From NCBI GenBank assembly GCA_025057795.1, contig JANXEP010000036.1, forward strand, positions 1-28,030: 28,030 bases of DNA, given 5' to 3'. Under the pieces are notes generated by a model. That model searched no databases. It worked only from the letters and a program-made list of their open reading frames with translations, and had not been told where the DNA came from. Origin of the DNA: Candidatus Bathyarchaeota archaeon (GTDB lineage: Archaea; Thermoproteota; Bathyarchaeia; Bathyarchaeales; UBA233). Below are positions 1 through 7,333 of the stretch, in pieces. How positions within the stretch are numbered: the stretch's first letter is position 1; each line of letters begins with the position of its first letter. The translations under genes and the position numbers were made by a program.

Positions 1-1
1 C

Positions 2-487
2 ACAAGCATAACGTTACGGCACCTAATCGGGAAGGTTGATGGTGTAGAGTTAACGGGTGATGCCTCATCCGCGGACGTCATTTTTTACTCGTTGAATTAT
101 CCGCTTAATGCCCGCCGCCTCTTGAGGTATAAGAGGTGTAAGAAGCCCATCGTCGTGGGCGGATGTGAATCATACGCGGCTGAGTCCTACCTAAGCCTTG
201 CCGATGCCTTCGTGGTGGGTGAGGGCTTCGAGTTCTTTGTTGCCCTCAAGGATAAGAGGCCTAAAAACGTCCATGATTTGATGAGGATGATGCACGAGCA
301 GGATTACGTGTTGACGCCTGATAAACGCGACGAGGATGTTAAGCCATCATATAAAATCAACTGGGATGAGGTTTGCGTAGGGCAGACGTCAAAAAAGAAC
401 TTCTACTACCTCGCATCAAAAGGATGCCCGTATAAATGCGTATTCTGTTACACGTCGTGGACTCAGCCGTACCAGCGGAATAAAACC
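2..487 (+). pseudogene. Truncated B12-binding-type radical SAM protein (fragment)
   Basis: The frame is open from the left window edge, so the true start lies outside. The visible part contains a Rossmann-like stretch ending in VVGGCESYAAE and ADAFVVGEGFEFF, as in the N-terminal cobalamin-binding domain of B12-dependent radical SAM enzymes. It is followed by KGCPYKCVFCYTSW, a CX3CX2C motif that would bind the 4Fe-4S cluster cleaving S-adenosylmethionine. Similarity to a radical SAM barrel ends just after YQRN (to about 481). The frame then runs without a stop through a CRISPR-repeat-like sequence and the csa1 upstream region into csa1, giving a meaningless fused reading frame. Most of the TIM barrel is missing, so the fragment should be inactive. 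Codons look more GC-rich than those of the adjacent cas genes. It may be a genuine broken gene or an assembly junction. Substrate unknown. Confidence 0.7.
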
Positions 488-513
488 TTTCAATTCCCTT
501 TATTGGGATTTTT
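486..513 (-). CRISPR. Single CRISPR-repeat-like sequence
   Basis: Read on the minus strand, this is AAAAATCCCAATAAAG followed by GGAATTGAAAGG. It has the short ATCCC/GGGAT-like inverted repeat and the terminal ATTGAAAG that forms the 8-nt 5' handle of crRNAs in many archaeal type I-A and III systems. Its orientation puts the leader on the csa1 side and spacers towards position 1, the usual type I-A layout. No second copy was found by eye anywhere in the window, and radical SAM coding sequence occupies the place of the first spacer. It is therefore a lone terminal repeat, a relic, or an assembly collapse point. Identification rests on resemblance to known archaeal repeats, not on repetition. 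Confidence 0.6.
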
Positions 514-614
514 GTTTTGCATCCGAGGGCTTCTTTTGGCGGGTTTGCCTTTTGAGGTTGATTTTGGGTTTATTTTGGATACGTATTTTCGATTATTATT
601 AGAATGCAGTTTAA
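514..614 (-). promoter_or_regulatory. Probable CRISPR leader
   Basis: This non-coding stretch lies between the repeat-like sequence and the csa1 TATA box. It is T-rich on the plus strand, hence A-rich on the leader strand. A TATA box at its distal end (615-622) would start minus-strand transcription near 590, giving about 75-80 nt of leader before the repeat. Assignment depends on the repeat being real. Confidence 0.45.
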
Positions 615-622
615 TTTATAAA
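615..622. promoter_or_regulatory. Bidirectional TATA box for csa1 and the CRISPR leader
   Basis: The sequence TTTATAAA is a perfect palindrome and can act as a TATA box in either direction. On the plus strand it sits about 26-28 nt before the csa1 ATG at 647, which implies a leaderless csa1 mRNA. On the minus strand it would fire into the leader and repeat. Confidence 0.5.
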
Positions 623-646
623 GATAATCGAAAAATAGCCTTTCTG

Positions 647-1546
647 ATGGGTAAGAGGTTGTATTTCCTATCAGACGTGGAACACAAGTATTTGCTTTAT
701 CAGCTCTTGCCCAATGCCCGCGAGGTTGGTGTCAGCAAGGAACTGCGCGGTTGGAGCTGGCATCAACCCCCATTGAAACCCTACTACGATCATATTAAAT
801 TACCTATGTATGCAGTTTGCTCAAAGTATTGCCCTACAAACCGCGACGTATATCTACGTTATGTTGAAAAAATAGCGCCTATTCCTAGCGGTAAGGCGGC
901 ATTGGGCAAAATTCTCCACGGAGTAGTCAGCGACTGTCTAAGAGCCTTCATTCAACAACGCAGCGTCAATTTTGACTCTTGGTGGCAAACTATTCGATGG
1001 TCTGAAATCCCTGAAAAACCCGAAAACTTAAGGAACCCAGCTAAAAAAGTTTGGGATTTCGTGCAGAAAATTTGCGAAGCGCGTTTAGCCGATGTTTCCA
1101 GTCGACAACCATATGCCTCTGAATTGGACTTAATTGCATCGGCGGCACCGCTTCTCGTTGAACATAAGATTTCTGGGGAACTGCTTGGATTAAGCGGCAT
1201 ACTCAGCTTAGACTGTTATGACTACTTAAAAGCAATAATGTTCGATTTGAAAGTGGCAAGCGAACCGCAAGAGTGGCATAGACTTTCACCAGTAGGCTAC
1301 GCGGTCGTTTTCGAAAGCGTCCACGAAGTTCCAGTCGACATTTGTTGCAACGTATACCTTAACGTTGAAGACGGAAAAGTTTTGGTGCGTAGAGATCTGT
1401 TTTTCGCAAGTGATGAATTAAGACAATGGTGGATCGAAGAGCGCGACAAAAAACTTGAGATCGTAGCTGAAGGAAAAGACCCCGGCAAACCAAACATCTC
1501 CCAATGCCCAAAAGACTGCATGTACTTTAAAGTTTGCTACGAATAG
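647..1546 (+). CDS. csa1: CRISPR-associated protein Csa1 (Cas4-type nuclease)
   Basis: The 299-residue product matches the Csa1 family of type I-A systems, a RecB-like Fe-S nuclease related to Cas4 that helps produce and trim spacers with Cas1, Cas2 and Cas4. The N-terminus (YFLSDVEHKYLL, then LRGWSWHQPPL at 33-43) is typical of Csa1. Candidate cluster cysteines are C58 and C62 near the N-terminus and C287, C291 and C297 at the C-terminus (CPKDC..C). Candidate RecB residues are H91, E172/K174 (VEHK), D189 and D200-x-K202. The ATG at 647 was chosen because family similarity begins there and a TATA box lies about 26 nt upstream. The frame is open much further upstream, but that is leader, repeat and radical SAM fragment. 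It leads the csa1-cas1-cas2-cas4 operon, with a 16-nt gap to cas1. Confidence 0.88.
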   Translation: MGKRLYFLSDVEHKYLLYQLLPNAREVGVSKELRGWSWHQPPLKPYYDHIKLPMYAVCSKYCPTNRDVYLRYVEKIAPIPSGKAALGKILHGVVSDCLRAFIQQRSVNFDSWWQTIRWSEIPEKPENLRNPAKKVWDFVQKICEARLADVSSRQPYASELDLIASAAPLLVEHKISGELLGLSGILSLDCYDYLKAIMFDLKVASEPQEWHRLSPVGYAVVFESVHEVPVDICCNVYLNVEDGKVLVRRDLFFASDELRQWWIEERDKKLEIVAEGKDPGKPNISQCPKDCMYFKVCYE

Positions 1547-1562
1547 CGGTGGAGACGAGTCT

Positions 1563-2597
1563 ATGAGGATTTTTCTAGACGACTTCGGCATTTTCCTTGG
1601 GAGAAAAAGGAACCGTTTTACTATTAAAAAGAAGGGCGAAGTTAAAGAGATAGTTGCAAATGACGTGGACTCTATAATTTGCTGTTCATCAGGCGTCGCG
1701 TTTTCAGCAAGCGCGTTGGCTTTAGCTGTTCAAAACAATATTCAAGTAGTTTTTGCCCGTTATAGCGGCTGGCCATACGCCGTTCTGATGTCCGCTTCGA
1801 TGACAGGTTCCGTTAGAGCCCGCAGAGAACAGTTCACAGCCTACAACGATGAGAGAGGATTCACTTTAGCCAAAAGGTTTGTTTCTGGAAAGCTTACCAA
1901 TCAAGCGAACTTGTTAAAGTTAATGGCGAAAAACAGGCGGCAGTCAGACCCAAAGCTTTCTGAGAACCTTTACGAAGCAGGTAAAGTTATCGACCAAATC
2001 AACATGAAAGTTGAAAAAGAGCACGGTTTAAGAATCGATGATAAACGTCAAGATCTTATGAATTTAGAGGCTGAAGCTGCACGTTCATACTGGGAGGCCA
2101 TACGTCAAATCCTTCCAGCCGAGTTGGGCTTCACTGGACGCGAAACAAAAGGCGCCCGTGACCCATTTAATGCCATGCTAAATTTTGGCTATCAAACAAT
2201 CTTGTTTCCAGAAGTTTGGAAAGCGGTAAGTTATGCTGGCTTGGACTTTTATGCAGGTTATTTGCATGCTGATAGGCCCGGTAAGCCCTCACTTGTTTTG
2301 GACTTGATGGAAGAGTTTCGGCAACAAGTTGTAGATAGAACCCTTATCGGCTTAATAACAAAGAACATAATTAAGCCCGACGAGATTGTTGTTGCTAAGG
2401 TTGCTGAAGAAAGCAGAGTTTTAAGCAAAGATGTAGTTAAAACATTACTTGAAAGCCTTCAAGAGCGCTTAGATACAGAGGTTATGTTTGACGGACAAAA
2501 GAGCTCTATTAAAGGCTTTATCCACCACCAAGCAAGACGCGTGGCGCGTTTTCTTTTACGGGAGGCGGATTATACACCCTTTACTTTGGGCTGGTGA
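1563..2597 (+). CDS. cas1: CRISPR-associated endonuclease/integrase Cas1
   Basis: Cas1 is the metal-dependent integrase that, with Cas2, inserts new spacers at the leader-proximal repeat. The 344-residue length is normal. The beta-rich N-terminal domain contains the characteristic run SGVAFSASALALAVQNNIQV at about 43-62. The C-terminal alpha-helical domain shows the three expected metal ligands: E169 in NLEAEAARSYW, H235 in GYLHADRPGKPS, and E250 in LDLMEEFR. All are intact, so the enzyme should be active. A GGTGGAG ribosome-binding sequence follows the csa1 stop and precedes the ATG at a normal distance. cas2 begins 6 nt after the cas1 stop. Confidence 0.97.
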   Translation: MRIFLDDFGIFLGRKRNRFTIKKKGEVKEIVANDVDSIICCSSGVAFSASALALAVQNNIQVVFARYSGWPYAVLMSASMTGSVRARREQFTAYNDERGFTLAKRFVSGKLTNQANLLKLMAKNRRQSDPKLSENLYEAGKVIDQINMKVEKEHGLRIDDKRQDLMNLEAEAARSYWEAIRQILPAELGFTGRETKGARDPFNAMLNFGYQTILFPEVWKAVSYAGLDFYAGYLHADRPGKPSLVLDLMEEFRQQVVDRTLIGLITKNIIKPDEIVVAKVAEESRVLSKDVVKTLLESLQERLDTEVMFDGQKSSIKGFIHHQARRVARFLLREADYTPFTLGW

Positions 2598-2603
2598 AAC
2601 GGA

Positions 2604-2894
2604 ATGCGTTACTTGGTGATTTATGATATTACGGATGATAATCTGCGAGCTTTAGTCGCTGAAACACTGAAAGACTATGGATTGCAGAGAATTCAATATA
2701 GCGCGTTTATTGGTAGTCTACGCCGTGATGAGCTAAACAGCCTAATAGTGGATTTGAAAAATTTGATTAAGGATTCAATTGAAAATGTTCATCTTTATCC
2801 CGTATGCGATACTTGTTTTAAAGGAAGACGAGAAGTGGGTAGACCCAAGAGGTATGAATTAAAAGAAGAAAAGAAGAAGGTGGCCTATTTTTGA
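2604..2894 (+). CDS. cas2: CRISPR-associated protein Cas2
   Basis: This 96-residue ferredoxin-fold protein is the structural partner of Cas1 in the spacer-integration complex. The N-terminal strand MRYLVIYDITDD carries the conserved D8, and length and operon position are typical. The C-terminal part has a VCDTCFKGR stretch and a lysine-rich tail, as in many archaeal Cas2 proteins. It begins 6 nt after cas1, so the two are probably translated together. Confidence 0.96.
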   Translation: MRYLVIYDITDDNLRALVAETLKDYGLQRIQYSAFIGSLRRDELNSLIVDLKNLIKDSIENVHLYPVCDTCFKGRREVGRPKRYELKEEKKKVAYF

Positions 2895-3002
2895 TGGCGA
2901 AAATCTATAGGGCAACACAATACGGTTTGCTCAAGGAAATGCAACGTTGAAACCTACGTGAAATCGCGGAAAGTTTAGAAAAGCCGCTAAGGGAGCAAAA
3001 GA

Positions 3003-3647
3003 ATGATCAAGGCTGGAAAACGACAAGGTTTGCCCATCTCTGATGTAGCCGAGCCTTTGGTTTCAGTTACCGATGTTAAGCATTACGTTTATTGTCCACG
3101 GCTCGTGTATTTTGATCGTGTTTTGCATGCCCAACCTATTTTTGGCTCTCAGCAAGAGGAAAGCCAAGAACTGCACATGGAGTATGTGCGCAAAGAGCTT
3201 AGGCGGAAAGACGCCGTTTACTATTCACCTGAATTCGTCGGCGCCGAGAAACTTCTTTTTGTTCCACTTGTTTCAAGGGCTTTGCAGCTTCAAGGCGTGG
3301 TGGACTGCATAGTAAGGACTGTTAAGGGCGAGTATATTCCAGTTGAATATAAGAACATGAACGCTAATAGGGGAAAAGCCTACGTGGATCATAAGTATCA
3401 GCTTGTAGCCTATGCATTACTTGTGGAAGAAAACTTTGACACGCTAGTGAAGCGAGGCTTCGTTAACTACATCCCTGAGCGGCTGATTCTGAAGGTGGAT
3501 ATAACACCCACAATGAAGAATTACGTAAAGAGAGTTGTTGAACAAATCAAAAAGATAATCAAGGACGAAAGACTCCCGCCAATAAGAGTGGCGCCACACA
3601 AGTGCGGTGGAGGGTGTGGGCATAAACAAATATGCCAAAGACTGTAA
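3003..3647 (+). CDS. cas4: CRISPR-associated exonuclease Cas4
   Basis: Cas4 is a RecB-family Fe-S nuclease that processes prespacers and sets their PAM orientation before Cas1-Cas2 integration. In the 214-residue product, C31 (YCPR) and the C-terminal C201, C205 and C211 (HKCGGGCGHKQIC) form the four-cysteine cluster site. The nuclease motif is visible as D101 (GVVDC) and E115-x-K117 (VEYK), followed by the QLVAYALL motif at about 133-140. A GGGAG sequence lies about 8 nt before the ATG. The 108-nt gap after cas2 holds only an 18-codon frame and no visible promoter. Together with Csa1 this locus has two Cas4-type nucleases, as is normal for type I-A. Confidence 0.93.
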   Translation: MIKAGKRQGLPISDVAEPLVSVTDVKHYVYCPRLVYFDRVLHAQPIFGSQQEESQELHMEYVRKELRRKDAVYYSPEFVGAEKLLFVPLVSRALQLQGVVDCIVRTVKGEYIPVEYKNMNANRGKAYVDHKYQLVAYALLVEENFDTLVKRGFVNYIPERLILKVDITPTMKNYVKRVVEQIKKIIKDERLPPIRVAPHKCGGGCGHKQICQRL

Positions 3648-3802
3648 ATCTTGCAGATTTTCGCAGATTAATTTTTTGATGTTGTTCGGAAAGAATGGAA
3701 GTGCCGTACACGAGAGTTTTTACATATAATTTGCAATTTGCATAATGCGCAAAACCCAAAAGCTTATAAGATTACAGCAATTACCAAAAGTAAGGGGCTT
3801 GT
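3648..3802 (+). promoter_or_regulatory. Terminator-like T tract and promoter of the interference operon
   Basis: This gap separates the adaptation and interference gene sets. A T-rich run (ATTAATTTTTTG, about 3667-3677) just after cas4 could end transcription in the archaeal manner. A TATA box, CTTATAAG, lies at 3763-3770, which predicts a start near 3790-3795. A GGGG ribosome-binding sequence (3794-3797) precedes the TTG start at 3803. Confidence 0.5.
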
Positions 3803-4141
3803 TTGTCGGAGCCAACGTTAGGATGTTGTAAAGTTGATGAGGTTGGGAGCAACGACATTACTAAGATAGCCTTAATGGTTTATGATGAGTGGCTAAAAAA
3901 CCCTGAAAAAGAAAGCTTCTCAGTTGTAGACCGCCTGGCAACTACAGTGAGCCATGAAGTTGCTAAGTTTGCCCTTTACGAGACTATCAGAGTGGCTGAA
4001 AGGAATCAACAATACCAAAACGTTTACTATGCTGTGACGAACCTATTATCAGGACTGGACTGCGAAGTCCACAGGGAACATGCTTTAAATCTTTGTAGGA
4101 ATATTGCCCTTCATGCTCTTTCCATGAGATTTAAAACATGA
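3803..4141 (+). CDS. csa5: Probable Cascade small subunit Csa5 (Cas11)
   Basis: This small, mostly alpha-helical 112-residue protein sits first in the interference operon, directly before cas7. That is the standard position of csa5, which contributes multiple copies to the belly of the type I-A Cascade complex. Sequence identity is weak because small subunits diverge quickly; family members are often a little longer, around 150 residues. Start is TTG at 3803, supported by a GGGG sequence 5 nt upstream and a TATA box further upstream. The assignment rests on size, helical character and position rather than on a clear motif. Confidence 0.65.
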   Translation: MSEPTLGCCKVDEVGSNDITKIALMVYDEWLKNPEKESFSVVDRLATTVSHEVAKFALYETIRVAERNQQYQNVYYAVTNLLSGLDCEVHREHALNLCRNIALHALSMRFKT

Positions 4142-4178
4142 GATTTAAAAGAGAACAAAAAAGGGAGGAAGAGCGAGT

Positions 4179-5282
4179 TTGACGCCATTTATAAGTTTTG
4201 GTTTAAGGATGCTGGTCAATGTTGAGGCTCTAAATATGGTCGAAAGCGTAGGTAACGTTGTAAGACATCGAACTGTTCCGATCATTGTTAGGAAAAACTC
4301 TGGGCAGTATATAATGAGGTGGGTTCCAGCAATAAGCGGCGAATGTCTGGCACACGCTTACCAAAGCTTTCTGGCAGACCTGGCACAAAAGCGCGGCATT
4401 AACGTATGCTACTGGTGCGCAAGAAACGAGTTCATAAAGCATTTCGATCTCAACTTCTACAACCTTACGAAAAACAAAATCAGTTATAGTTTGGAAGAAA
4501 ACAAGTTTATAACTTATCTTAACAAAGAGAACCTAACATTAGATGATGTAAGGGATATTGAAGAGCTCATTGTCAAATGTTGTGCTGTTGAGGACATCGG
4601 TGGCTTCCTAACGACGCAAGGGCCAACGAAGAGGACAGCTAGGTTCTACGTTTCCTACGCTATCCCGACATACGATACGGTTAAGGAAGGCATTGTAGCG
4701 CTAGACCACCAGTTCATGGTTAGACACGCGCCAGAGGCGGAACTTAGAAGGGGAGAATTTAAGCAAAACAAGCAAAACCAGATACCTGCAGCGCAAGCGC
4801 CCTATTACCCGCAAGTGGGTTCAGCGCTATATGCGTGGGTCTTCAACCTAGACTTGGGAGGGATAGGTGTCAGTAGCGTTGCTGGTCATGAAATTCTAAC
4901 TGCTGATGAGATGAAGTGTAGAAGAGAGCTGTCTCTAGATGCCCTCGCGGAGATGCTCGACAGCAAACTATTTGGAGCAAAGCTAACAAGGTTTATGCCA
5001 TTCATAGAATTCGAGGCAGTGCTCGCAGCCATATCTGGCGGGGTAAAGTTCGCCGTAAGCTCTCCGACATTAGCCCTTGAAGACTTCATTAAAGATACTG
5101 TTGAGAGGGCTGAAAAGGCCAAGCAGGACGTCAAAGAGGCTGAGATAAGCCTATTAGCTTGGTGTAGGGATACCACCGTAGAAGAAGAGATTAAAAAAGC
5201 CGCTCAAGGCAAAGCTAAAGTGCTAAAAACTAGTAGTATTCGCGACTTGTTTAGTGAAATCAAAAAACAAGTCGTTCGATAA
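4179..5282 (+). CDS. cas7: Type I-A Cascade backbone protein Cas7 (Csa2)
   Basis: Cas7 polymerises along the crRNA spacer to form the backbone of Cascade. The 367-residue product begins with SFGLRMLVNVEALNMVESVG and continues with RHRTVPIIVR and WVPAISGECLAHAYQ at about 50-62, the RRM-fold signature of the DevR/Csa2 family. Length is slightly above the usual 320-350. The start is TTG at 4179, preceded by AAGGGAGG about 10 nt upstream. cas5 starts 2 nt after the stop, indicating translational coupling. Confidence 0.92.
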   Translation: MTPFISFGLRMLVNVEALNMVESVGNVVRHRTVPIIVRKNSGQYIMRWVPAISGECLAHAYQSFLADLAQKRGINVCYWCARNEFIKHFDLNFYNLTKNKISYSLEENKFITYLNKENLTLDDVRDIEELIVKCCAVEDIGGFLTTQGPTKRTARFYVSYAIPTYDTVKEGIVALDHQFMVRHAPEAELRRGEFKQNKQNQIPAAQAPYYPQVGSALYAWVFNLDLGGIGVSSVAGHEILTADEMKCRRELSLDALAEMLDSKLFGAKLTRFMPFIEFEAVLAAISGGVKFAVSSPTLALEDFIKDTVERAEKAKQDVKEAEISLLAWCRDTTVEEEIKKAAQGKAKVLKTSSIRDLFSEIKKQVVR

Positions 5283-5284
5283 CG

Positions 5285-6124
5285 ATGCAAACCATAAAGC
5301 TTCACGCAACAATAGTGACTATTAGAATTCACTGGGGTTATAGTGTAAGAACGTTCCCGGCATCAGCCACGCAGAAAAGCTTCACAATACCTCCTCCGAC
5401 CACCATTGTAGGGGCGTTGGCCCAAGCTTATGCCCTGGTAAGCGGAGTAAACCGAGAGTACAGCAATATAGAGCAGCCCTTTACAACTTACACTGCGGAG
5501 TTTGTTGAACAATTCGGTATAAAGCACACTGCAATACATCTGCCTGAGGCAATTAATGAGCACAATTTACAAACAATAAGGTACTTCACCATGCCTGTAC
5601 AAGCACCCGACTCAGATGTTCAGCGATTTTCAAACACATTAAGGATAGCTGAGATGTTTGGGCCTGTGCAAATAGGCTACGTGGCATGTCCGCAACAGGC
5701 CCTCACCCTCATTATCTTGAGCAGAAGACCCATACCAAAGGCGGCTGCTTGGTCCATCACAAGAATCGGCTCAAGGGAATCATTTGTTTACGTGCAGGCA
5801 GTACATCAAAGTGAGGCCCATCTGATGCAGGCGCCTGAAGGTGAGGTTATTCATTTTGTAAATACAAGCTTTTATGCTGAACTTGCGCAGCCTCAACCAC
5901 CAGGAAATTGCCTTATTGAAAGAGCACCGTCGCCCATCACTAAGGAAGAATGGCTTCGATGGTACTCGTTTAAATTTCATCCTCCAGCTATAGAGAGGAA
6001 CCTTGTGATACCTCTACCAGAGTTGTTCACAGCGGCAAAAGTTAAACGACCATGTCTTAAGACCGATGTTAAAGTGGATGGAAGGAACCTCACAATATTG
6101 ACCCCTCTCATTGAGGAGGATTAA
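5285..6124 (+). CDS. cas5: Type I-A Cascade protein Cas5
   Basis: Cas5 binds the 5' handle of the crRNA and caps the Cas7 filament. The 279-residue protein has the RAMP-family segment FTIPPPTTIVGAL at 33-45, which identifies Cas5, after an N-terminal strand (LHATIVTIRIHWGY). It lacks an obvious catalytic histidine, consistent with crRNA processing by the separate Cas6 encoded nearby. It begins 2 nt after cas7. Its stop codon TAA (6122-6124) is immediately followed, in the same frame, by sequence that appears to encode the N-terminus of Cas8a. Confidence 0.92.
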   Translation: MQTIKLHATIVTIRIHWGYSVRTFPASATQKSFTIPPPTTIVGALAQAYALVSGVNREYSNIEQPFTTYTAEFVEQFGIKHTAIHLPEAINEHNLQTIRYFTMPVQAPDSDVQRFSNTLRIAEMFGPVQIGYVACPQQALTLIILSRRPIPKAAAWSITRIGSRESFVYVQAVHQSEAHLMQAPEGEVIHFVNTSFYAELAQPQPPGNCLIERAPSPITKEEWLRWYSFKFHPPAIERNLVIPLPELFTAAKVKRPCLKTDVKVDGRNLTILTPLIEED

Positions 6125-6250
6125 ACTATAGGAACCAAACTTGAAGTAGCATTACCTCCTGTAACACTGCCTATATTTCACGATGCAATATGTACGGCCC
6201 TTAATATTGCAATCGCCGAAACAGGATCGGAATACATCAATAGCCTTTCG

Positions 6251-7333
6251 GTGGAATACGACCATCAAAAAGGTTTAAGTAAGGTCATTATTGAAGGAAA
6301 TGTAAACGTCTTTCTTCAAAAATTTGATGAGCTTTTTGGAACGCCTAAACTTAAGCCATCCAGCCACATCGCTATAACTGATTGGTGTTATGTGGCGGAA
6401 AAGGACTCGATAAGTCTCTATATGGGCGGGAAAAAGTTTCCATGGTCAAAAATGAATATTGGAAGGAATATCCGAAACGTCATCAGAAGGCAGTGCTACC
6501 TTTTTGGTAAGGGCTGGAAATATATTTCGGTGAGGGATGAAGCAGCCGGGCAGAGGCCTGTTAAGGGCCACCTGAAACTGGGTTTTGACAATTCGATGGT
6601 AAGTTTACTCCATAAAGTGATAAGATTCTCCTCAATAGAAAGAACCGTAATGAAAGAGCGATACACATTAATGTTACTAGTAGGGGCACCTCCAAGAACG
6701 GTTGATGATGCATTTACAGTTTCTAAAGCTTTCTACAAGGTCGACAATAAGGAAAAAACGAAAATAAGTTTAAATGAAGACGTAATTAAATACATCCACC
6801 CGCATGAAGCTCTAGGCTTGTTGATGGAGGCCCCGGATCTCCTTTATCATAACTTCATACTAGGCCTCGTAAAAAGTTACGTTCAAGGGCAAATAGACAT
6901 TAGTAGGCTCCCGCTAGTAAGCATCTACGTGTTCGCAGGCGGCCGATTTGACGAAAGTAAGAGCTTTCTTGTACACTTTACATGCTCTAACAACTATTTG
7001 CAAGGAGTATACTCGACGTTGAGGGGCGTTCATGGAGTAAAGCGGACGTCTGACATGATAAATCACATAAACAAGGCTATACAGTATTTAGGCGCAATAG
7101 TGCAGCGGGCTCAAGTCAAGGAGGAACTTACGGCTATAGAGGCCGCAATACCGCACATACGAGCTTTCATAAGCAATCTGTTAACTGGAACACCATATGC
7201 TGAATCCCTCTACATGGCGGTGCGCATCTTAAAAGAGCTTGAGAGACGAGACGAATCGTGCAAATTTTTGGCTGGTGAGCTGCTGAGGAGTGTTTGTGAG
7301 AAAGGCCCTGCCAGTTCTGGAGAAGTTGATTGA
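6251..7333 (+). CDS. cas8a: Type I-A Cascade large subunit Cas8a (start uncertain)
   Basis: Position between cas5 and cas3', size, and the C-terminal helical part identify this as the Cascade large subunit (Csa4/Cas8a type), which recognises the PAM and recruits Cas3. The first canonical start in frame is GTG at 6251, giving 360 residues. However, the frame is open back to the cas5 stop, and the 42 upstream codons read like protein (LEVALPPVTLPIFHDAIC...). A strong ribosome-binding sequence GAGGAGG (6113-6119) sits about 8 nt before an ATA codon at 6128. Every other gene junction from cas7 to cas3'' is nearly gapless or overlapping, so a 126-nt gap here would be unusual. The real protein is probably about 400 residues, started at a non-standard codon, or the ATA is a mutation or sequencing error of ATG. 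The 3' end overlaps cas3'. Confidence 0.8.
   Translation: MEYDHQKGLSKVIIEGNVNVFLQKFDELFGTPKLKPSSHIAITDWCYVAEKDSISLYMGGKKFPWSKMNIGRNIRNVIRRQCYLFGKGWKYISVRDEAAGQRPVKGHLKLGFDNSMVSLLHKVIRFSSIERTVMKERYTLMLLVGAPPRTVDDAFTVSKAFYKVDNKEKTKISLNEDVIKYIHPHEALGLLMEAPDLLYHNFILGLVKSYVQGQIDISRLPLVSIYVFAGGRFDESKSFLVHFTCSNNYLQGVYSTLRGVHGVKRTSDMINHINKAIQYLGAIVQRAQVKEELTAIEAAIPHIRAFISNLLTGTPYAESLYMAVRILKELERRDESCKFLAGELLRSVCEKGPASSGEVD

Noticed and set aside
92..1546. Single radical SAM-Csa1 fusion protein
   Set aside because: The middle of the frame is a CRISPR-like repeat and an AT-rich leader; the csa1 family N-terminus and a TATA box fit an independent start at 647.
2895..3002. 18-codon frame and GCGG/CCGC pair between cas2 and cas4
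   Set aside because: Too short and without supporting signals; treated as an ordinary gap inside the adaptation operon.
5285..7333. Cas5-Cas8a fusion by stop-codon readthrough
   Set aside because: Cas5 ends at a normal family length and a strong ribosome-binding sequence precedes the cas8a region, so separate initiation is more likely. Kept only as one explanation in the findings.
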